The notes under the pieces were generated by a model, which was not told where the DNA came from, ran no database searches, and saw only the letters and a program-made list of their open reading frames with translations. A DNA stretch of 64,000 bases from Parietichytrium sp. I65-24A (lineage: Eukaryota; Sar; Bigyra; Thraustochytrida; Thraustochytriidae), in assembly GCA_012862575.1 (NCBI GenBank), contig BLSF01000002.1:1178001-1242000 (forward strand), given 5' to 3'. The number at the start of each line of letters is the position of its first letter. Position 1 is the first letter of the stretch. Position numbers and translations under genes: made by a program. Positions 9,801 through 18,800 of the stretch are shown here, piece after piece.

Positions 9801-12800
9801 ACAATGAAAATGAACACGGAAACGAAAGTAAGGAAGGGCACCGAGATAGGATAAGGGCAACAAATGTCGATGATGGCGGTGAGCCAGTCCCAAAGAAATC
9901 TTCTTCTCGAGCTTCCATCGCAAGTGAAGAAACCGAGGCGGAGGCCGAGACCGATCATTTTGAGTCCAATGAGTTGAACAATCCCTTTTTGGCCGCACAT
10001 CTCGGCGGGTCCTATCTAGGCGATGGGAGACTGAGTGCCGCAGGAAAGAAAACCAACTCCAAGTCAATGATCCTTGGGCCCTCCAAGACAAGAGCAGCTT
10101 TGTTTGCTGGGAAGAAAGGGGAAGTGAAAATCCCACTTGTGTTTGAAAGATCGGAGCTGTTCTTTCGAAACACTTCGTCCCCTGAGACTGTTAAAGTCAA
10201 AGTGAGAGCCATTGAGCCCTTGCAAGAAGAAATTAGCGTCTTCGCTGTCGTTGAGCCTTCTGTTGCGTTTGATGTCAGCCCTTCGATCATTACATTCTCT
10301 CCTTCGTCTGGCCAAGTAGAACTGGAGATCACCTTCAATCCAAACGCGTCGAGAGAAAGGTCCGTCGAGCTGGAGGGCAGAATCTTTATTCAGACTTTCT
10401 TGGGAACAGAAGTTGGGTCGTGCAATTTGCAGGGCTTTTGTGGCCCCGTTGTGGTGTCCCCTCAAGAATCTGACCAGGACAGCCAGATTTGGGCCGAACC
10501 AGGCGAGTCTTGCGTGTACACGATATCGCTCATCAACCTTGGGCCGCGAGAAGTCAACGTGCAGTTGGCAACGAGGGCAGACACAAGCCGACAAAGCCGC
10601 GCGTCACGACGGCTTGATTCAGACCTCCACGATATCGAGCAGGAATGTTACTTTGCCTCCTTGCAATCTTCTATGGTGCTGCCCGGATACCAGGAGACTT
10701 CGGTACGCGTTAATTTTGCTCCAGGAGAGAGGGAAGGAATTTATAGGGGCATTTTTTCTGTCCTTACTGACACCGGAGAGCAACACCACATTCCTTTGCA
10801 AGGAAACTGCGGGACGCCTTTATTTGTCAGGGTCCTTTCGCCAGTCGAGTCCAGTGAACTTGAGGGTGCTTTAATGAATACAAAGCAAATCATGTCGAAA
10901 AAGTCTCAGGATAAATTGCAAGTTGCCGCTGCAGCACGACGGAGGAGCTCCATCTTGTCGAACATGAACTTATCAAGACGTCCCACTGTTACGGGAATGC
11001 ATGGGAGGGCAGCTGGGCTCTCTCCACAAGAGTCTGTGTCGGATTTTGTTTCTGCTGGAATGGTGTCAGAGGCGGGAACTGAATTTGGGACGAAGGTGCA
11101 GAGCCGCAGCCAAAAATCATCCTGGGCGCGAGCGAAACAAAAGGTATCTTTAGTCAATAGACTCTCAAGCTTCAAAAAAAAGAGAGCGTACCTCTACGAC
11201 GAGCCGACCTCGCGCGCACATGAAACTGTCGACGTTCTTGACGATCTCGTCGCAAAGGCGGTGAGTAATATGGTCTCCAAGAAATTTATTCCACATGCAA
11301 ACCTGAGTCTCCTCGACGATGCGAGGGAAGAAAAGTCTGAAAAAGAGGAGTCGGAAACCCCCAAAAGGAAAGGCTCCACACCTCGGCGACCTTCGCTATT
11401 AAATCCTGTTTTGCGAGCACGGAACAGCGATGGGAGCATCCTTGCCCCTGATGAGCTATTTGGCGGTCTAATGCTCGACTTCGGTCTTGTAGATCCGGGA
11501 AAGCGAATCACCCAATACTTTGCGCTTCAGAATCTTCGCTCGGATCCGATTCTGGTAGGCTTAAGGTGCTCTGTGACTGACCTATTCAAGATGGACTCCT
11601 CGATTGTGATCAAAGGAAAGACTTCTGCTGTAGTCCAGATCACAGCAGTCGGGCAAGCCGCTTATACTGGGCCAGTTGAGGCCACTGTGGAGATGTTCTC
11701 CCCAATACTTCACAAGCGGCAGCTGGTGCACCTGTCATGCTACATGGGAAGGCCGATCGAAATTCCCGTGGGCCCACAAATTCACTTTGGTATGGTCCAG
11801 CTAGGCGAGTCGACCACCATATCTGTTCCGATACTGAATCATTCACAGTATAGAATCTCGCTCGTGCTCATGCCTTTCGAGAAGGACTCCGGCTTTTCCA
11901 GCTCGGTGGGGTCCGATGTCTCCTCACCTCTTTGGATTCCTCCTTTCGGTCGACGCGACATTAGGATTCGCTTCGAGCCGGAGAAGATGCGCGGTGTGTA
12001 TCGATCACCCTTGTGTGTTGAAGTCTTGAATCCATGCTTGGCAACCTACATTGCTTGCGGGAGCCTTGGGCTTGTTGAGCTGGTAGGAATCGGAGTTTAC
12101 CCAGAGTCTGAAGAGGAGCTTGAGTGGACGAAAAAGCGCTGCTCCCCATACGCTCCAGTTGAGCTCAATCAGATTGGCAAAATTCATTCTTGGCTTGCAA
12201 GCGCAGACACTTTTCCGGGTCTCGCAGGGAGCACGGAAGAGTATGCAAAACAATGTCTCGAACAGGATGACTTAGGTTTGGACGAACGTGCGAGGGGTGA
12301 ATTTTTCGCTCATTGCTCTGCTTTGGATTCAGCCCAAGACCCTGGTGTGGAACGCCAAGAGGTACTCGCACAGGAGAAAACTTTGATAACTTTGCTTCGG
12401 GCTTCAAATAAGCCGGGAGTCTGGACGGATGCGGATTGCGGGCTTCTGCGAACAACGTTCCCCTTTGAGAGGCAAGCTGATACGGTCATCTGCAAGCACA
12501 TGACTCCAACCAAAATGACTTTCACAGTGCAAAGGAACCTTGGTCCGAAGCTGCACTTTGTTTTACCAAGTCTCTTAGGCCTAGCAATACAAGGGAGCAC
12601 AAATTGCGAGCCAAAGACATCAAATTCTGGCATGCTGTCTCTCGTGGATTTACAGAATGATGCCTACGCAGATGTGGCGATGCTTTTGGAAGAAGGGTAT
12701 GCCCAAATCCCTCTGAACTTTGGTTTTGTGGGTGTAGCAGAAATGAGCCCACTTGGTGACAGGGTACTGCGAGCGAAATCTTTCCCATGTCTAGGGGTTG

Positions 12801-15800
12801 GGGAGTCGAGGTACGAAATATTTCCAAAACGCGGAATACAGCCTATGCTAGATTTTGGGCGGTGCCCCCTCCAGAAGAACAGGGTACTTCAGCTTCGATT
12901 TAGAAGCATGTGTGTGGAGACCACACGGTGGAGATTGGCTATTCCGCAAGCGAGTGAGCCTGGCGCTTCGGCGTTTAGATTTCAGACAACAGAGGGAGAG
13001 GCGTTGCATATAATGGAGGGCGTCTTAAACCCTTTCGCATCTGTTGTCCTCCGGATAGAATTCACTCCAGAATCTCAAACCCTATATCGCGACGAACTCA
13101 TCCTATCCATCTACCCAGAGGAAAAACTTGTACTAGCTGAAGGAGAGGACGAAATGCCAATTGGCACACAACGAGTTAGTGTGACAGGAGTCGGGTTCAC
13201 TTCGATGGTCGACGGTGTCCCACAAGACCAAGAGCAGTTGGAATTTGGGAGTATTGCAGCTTCGACAGAATCTTTTCGTGAAATTGAGCTGAGCAACGAT
13301 GGAACAAATACCGAGGAAGTGATGCTCTTCTCCCGAGAGCCGTTCTTCTGTGAGCCAACCCAACTTGTTCTCAAGCAGGAAGAGACTGCGAAAATCAGAA
13401 TTTATTTTCGGCCTACCGCCAATGGATCCTTCAAGTCCCGTTTGGATGTCATCTGCGGAGACGCGACATTTACGTCGAGTCTCTCCGGAAGCGCAGGAAC
13501 ATTTAAAGCCTCCTCCACTAATAAGGAAGGAGCTCTGGCATTCGGCTATAGACAAATTGGTCGGAGATGCGTGTCCCATGTGTTCATCACCAACTCTGGA
13601 AGCATGCCTTTAAAGCTGAACGACCTATACTATGTTGACGAAAGCAAGGTACTTAGTTTCAATGGCAGCGGGGGTTCAAAGAGCGCATTTAGAATAGAAT
13701 TCTGCAAGGTTGTCAAACAGCCAGACTTGAATTTGACGCGCGGAATCAGCGAACGATTGGCTGGGTGGTGCGTACTGAAGGAAAATCTTCGGCGCGCGGT
13801 TGCATTGCTTAGTACTGTTAAGTGGGGAACTCGAACGAAGATCGGCGGCGTCATGAGGTCGAAAATGTCCTTTCGCATCAGCTCTAGGCAGCAGTCCCTC
13901 TCCAAAAGCATTAAGCAGAAAGCAAGTAGCCGAAGGCTGCAATCCATGAGTATTGGCTCTGATAAGCGACGAAGGTCAAGCAGGCAATTGCTGCGAACGG
14001 GATCGAGGCGCCAGAGCTCTTCGAAGAGCCGCGAAACATCCATGGTTGAAGACCTTATGGCCAACTATTTGGAAGTAGAAAACGAACGTAAAATTTTGCT
14101 CGTCCCCTCAAGAGAAAGGAGGCAAGTAGATCCTGAGGGTTTGCCCGAGGGAGATGAGGATGAAGATATTGACGACGTGCCTGGGCTAGACTGCAATCAA
14201 TCTTGCAACGCTGTTCCTCCGCTTGCTCCAGGAGCGTCGTGGCAATTTGAGATCTCATTCACGGCTTTAGTTGCTTCACAATCTTTTGCGGATATTCGTT
14301 TGGAGTGCGTTCCATGGCAAGCCGAGGATGTAACCCTTGACCATCGGATGGGTGATTTACATCTCCCAACAGGACTCTCTCACTATACGCCTCTGTATCT
14401 CTCCGGTCGAGGTGTAAGAAGACTCGAGATTGCGCAAGCGGAGCTTCATTTTGGACCCACGCCGTCGCTTCAGTTTTACGACAAAGAGCAGCTGGACGCT
14501 GCAAAGGGTATTGGGGAAGTTTTTCAAGGTCTCCGGATCATGAATCGTTCGGTGATTCCGCAATCCTTTGAGCTGGTGGAATCACATAGCTCTAATTTCG
14601 TTGTCAAGGATCGCCAATGCGTCTTGGGCCCGGGCGAGACAAGGGAGATCAAAGTATTTTTCTTCCCAAAGATAGCTCGTACGGAGTACGCTGACACATT
14701 AAAGTTCAAGGACATGTTTGGAATTCGCGCGTTGAAAGTCACTGGACGAGGCGGATGTTCTGAGATTAAATGTTCGGCACAACATTTGCGCTTTGACTCT
14801 GTCAAAGCAGGTGTTCCAGTAAGAAAGAAACTGACTCTTGTGAATCGAGGGTGTGTACCTTGTCGAATGCGTCTCGCCATAACCCAGGAGGTGTTTCATG
14901 TGATAGGTTGGTCCGGTTCTGAGGCGACGCTAGTATTGGGCCCAAACGAGGACCAGGTATTAACCGTGGAGTGTTCAATCGGACAAACACGGAGCCAGGA
15001 GGAACACCTCCCTTCTTCGGCGGGCTCTATCGAGGGAGCGCTGCAGGTCACCTGGGAGCTTGTTCCTCGAGGGATGACGGAAGTAACAAGTATTGCGCTG
15101 GTTGCGACTGTGGGAACAGCCAAACTCGAAGTAGACGAGGCAACCAACCTCGATTTCGGTCTCGTTACGATTCGCTACCCCACGAAGAGACGAGTGAGCT
15201 TGAAGAACACTGGAACGGCGTGTTGCGTATGGATGATTGACCAAGCAAGCCTTCTTCCTGGAATGACAATCGAGCCCATGGAGGGGGTTATAGAAGCGCA
15301 CGATTCGGGGCACTTTGACATCACTCTCGAGGTATCCACATGCGATCCTATAGACAACAAGATTCTTGTCCAGTCTGACGGTGGCAATGTAAGCCTTCAG
15401 CTCTCTGCCGATATCGCCGTCCCTGAGCTTCTGGTTCCGGAGAATCTTGACGTAGACTTTGGAATTTTGTTGCGCGGTGAACGTTCGAGCCGTGTCGTGC
15501 GGATCCAAAATATTGGGAGAGGGCACATGGATTACACTGTGCGCCTTTTTCACCACGATACTACGATTACGGGCCGGAGGAAGGTTATTGTCGATAAAAT
15601 CGTCAACGTGTGGAGCAAAGACGCGGCTCAACCTCAGGGCTTACCAATTCGACAAATTCCCCAAGATAATGGGGCCGAGCCAAATACAAAGGAAGGCGAA
15701 ATATCGCTTCGAGCGGAGACCCTAATTCGCTCAAAGTGGATGGCGAAAGACGGTCAGCAGTCTGGCTCAGGTGGGCAGGAAGCCCAACCCTCAAACCAGC

Positions 15801-18800
15801 TTGGCCAAGGTGTGGAAAATAAAGAAGGCTTGTCGCAGGATCGCATTGTCGCCAAACCTTCCAAAACTAACCCCTCGATTTTGGAGATTGAATGCTTTCA
15901 AGTCACCCCATTTGAAGGCACTCTACAGCCAGGGGAAATCTTAACTATTCATGTCGAGGCACTGTCATCACTGGTGACTACGGTAGGCGGAGACGTTGAG
16001 AACGAGGCAAAAGCTTACATCGGCAGTTGGCAAATCACCTCTAGACAAACATCCCAGGTGTGGCAAGGGCGGGTGAGGTGCATCGTTGGCGATTTGGAGT
16101 GGAAGGTTACCCCTCACGCGCTAGACCACACGAATCCCGAGGAGAGTGATTATTCCACAGAAGTGGTCGAGCGCGCATCGAAAGAGGAGGCCATGCAAGC
16201 TGGCAGCATATGTTACTTTGGAGTGTGCATGGTTGGTTTCTCTTCGAAAAGAGACAAGGCTCTAATCATCGAAAACAGCGGCACAGTAGACCTTGAATGG
16301 CGCCTGAAATTCCATCAAAGAGACGTCGCGTCGGAACGTTCCTCCACCTTCAAAGCTAAACAAATTGACGGTGCCCTCGCACCTGGGGAATCCACGTTTG
16401 TCGATGTTGATTTTATCTCCTCTGCGGAGGGTTTCCACAAGCAAATTGTTGACGTCCACGTGCAACCCACAACTGGCACTGCAAAGCCACAGATGAAGCG
16501 CTTTATGCTTTGCGCTACGAGTGGTCTTCCGAGGCTTTTATGCGACCGAACAGAACTCTGTTTTGGCAAAACCGAGCTCGGTGTGGAAAAGCAACTCCGT
16601 TTTGTGCTACAATCTACAGGAAACTGCCCAGCAACTTGGGCTGCCTCGGTTACCAGCATGGAAGCCCATGGAGACGACCCTGAAGCATTTCGCAGCCCGA
16701 ATGCAGTGGTTCAAGCTTGCCCAGAAAAGGCATTCAAGTTGGATGTTTCGCGCGGCGTGCTGCACCCGCAAACGGAGCAAGTCGTGACTGTCAGCTTTAA
16801 CGGGTTTGGCTCGCCGAAAGCAAAAGATATCTTCTTCTTTGGGGCTTACGTGACCATTACGTGGGCAGGGTCCGAGCCATTCTACATAAGGCTGGAGGGC
16901 GAATGTGCGGAGGGACGCGTTTCTTGGCTTGTGTCTCCTTGGGCCCCGAAAGGTGCTGATCGATCATTCGCCAAGTCCTCTGAAACCCTCGAGAATAGTC
17001 CGATGGATTTCGGCTCTCAGCCAGCTTACCTTGGAAGCAAAGTGGCGTGGAGAAAGCTTGAGCTGGTGAATTCAGGAGCGCTGAACCTTGAGCTTCGCGT
17101 GACTTGTGATCTGCCCTTTGAAGCTTTCATAATCGCAAAGTCGGCTTCCAGAGCTCAGCAAAAAGAGCTCGAAATTATACTTGATCGAAGGTTTGACGCA
17201 TTGCGGGAAACTCCGGGTGTGAATGTAGAGGCGCTTGAAATGGGTCGAGACATGGCGCGAAAGAGTATTGTGGAGCAGGCTAAGCAAGATAGCCACTTTG
17301 ATGAGGTGGAGGCGAAAGATAGTGCTGAAGACATTGGCACCATGACATTCAAGTCCGGAAAGGGTCTGGCGGATAAGCTCATCTTTAAACGACTCTGCTT
17401 GGACGTGGGTTGCTCGGCTAGTCTTCTAGTCGGCTTCGCTCCGCACGCTAAGGCGTCATATTCTGGCAGAATACAAGTAAAGCTCTCACAAAGCGAGAAG
17501 ATTCTTCAGATCCCGGTAAATGCAAGCGGCTCGTACATAAAACTGACTCCATCAGTAAGTGCGGAACGAGTTCTTAGTATGGGGACAGTTGGAATCGGAT
17601 TCAACACATTGCAAGAATTCAAAATTCGAAACAACGGGGGGCTTAGCTCTCCAGTTGAGGTGGTTGTTCACCCACCTAGTCTTCAAGACCATATCACAAT
17701 CATGCGCGTTGGCGATGACGGGTTGTCGGAGCAAAACTCGTTTCGTACGGAAGAAAAGCATGACGAGCTTCGCGACGCCCAACTTGGAAGGGGCGATCCG
17801 AGCCAGAGAATTTGTGAACTGGAGATGGGGGGCAAAAAAACCGAGGTGATGAGTTACTGTGTCCACCCTTCGGCGGAGGGAACGTACGAAGGGTTTTTAA
17901 TTTTCAGACCTGTGCTGCCTTCGCTGCCGGCGAAAACAGCGGACGACGACCTCAGCGAGTTGATGTCTTCCTTTACGCAGAAGAGGGTGTTGAGGAAAGC
18001 CAAGCAAGAGGAGTCTCCAGAAAGCGCTCTGGCAGGGCAATTTGGAATGATACTGCCACTCAGCTTCACCGCTATAAACAATCGCCTGCGCCTTTCCCGA
18101 ATGTCCAGCATTGGATTTGGCCGCGTTCCTTTTGGGCGAAATTTTACAGAAGTTCGGACCCTCCTGAATCCAACTCAACTGGATATCAACTTTCAGATAC
18201 ACTTGACATGGCCGTCCGGTACGGCGTATCGAGACGCTTGGAATGTACGCCCTTTGCAGGGTTTTCTGCCGGCTGGCCAATCTGTCGACCTGCAGATCAA
18301 ATTTGAGCCCTCATCTAATGATTTAAGTTGCTGGCATGACATGGAGCTCTCAATCTTCAATTCGCATACGGAGCACGTTGATATCCGAATTCAAGCAACC
18401 GGATCTGTGGGAACTCCGGAGCTCTCCGTGATTCCTTCGCTGGAGGCGCTAGACTTTGGTGCATGCCAGGTTGGCTCGTATGCCGTGATTCCTCTGAAAA
18501 TTCGCAACGGAGGGAATGGTATGTTGCACGTGAAACCTACTCTGCTCTCAGACACATGGAACAGCAATCTGAACAATCTCGACCACAGCGGCAAGGTGCA
18601 AAAGCCAGCATTTTACTTAACGTTGTACAGTCCAGGGTCCTCTCCACTGACTGACATCAAGCCGCCCTTCGTACTGGACCTTGACAAAGCTGTGGGGAGC
18701 AACTCCAATGTGTGCAAGGAGTATGCTGCGACCTTGAAAGAATGGATCAGCCACGGCGCCGGAAATGGTGAAGGGATTCAAAAGCCTTCGGTCACAGGCT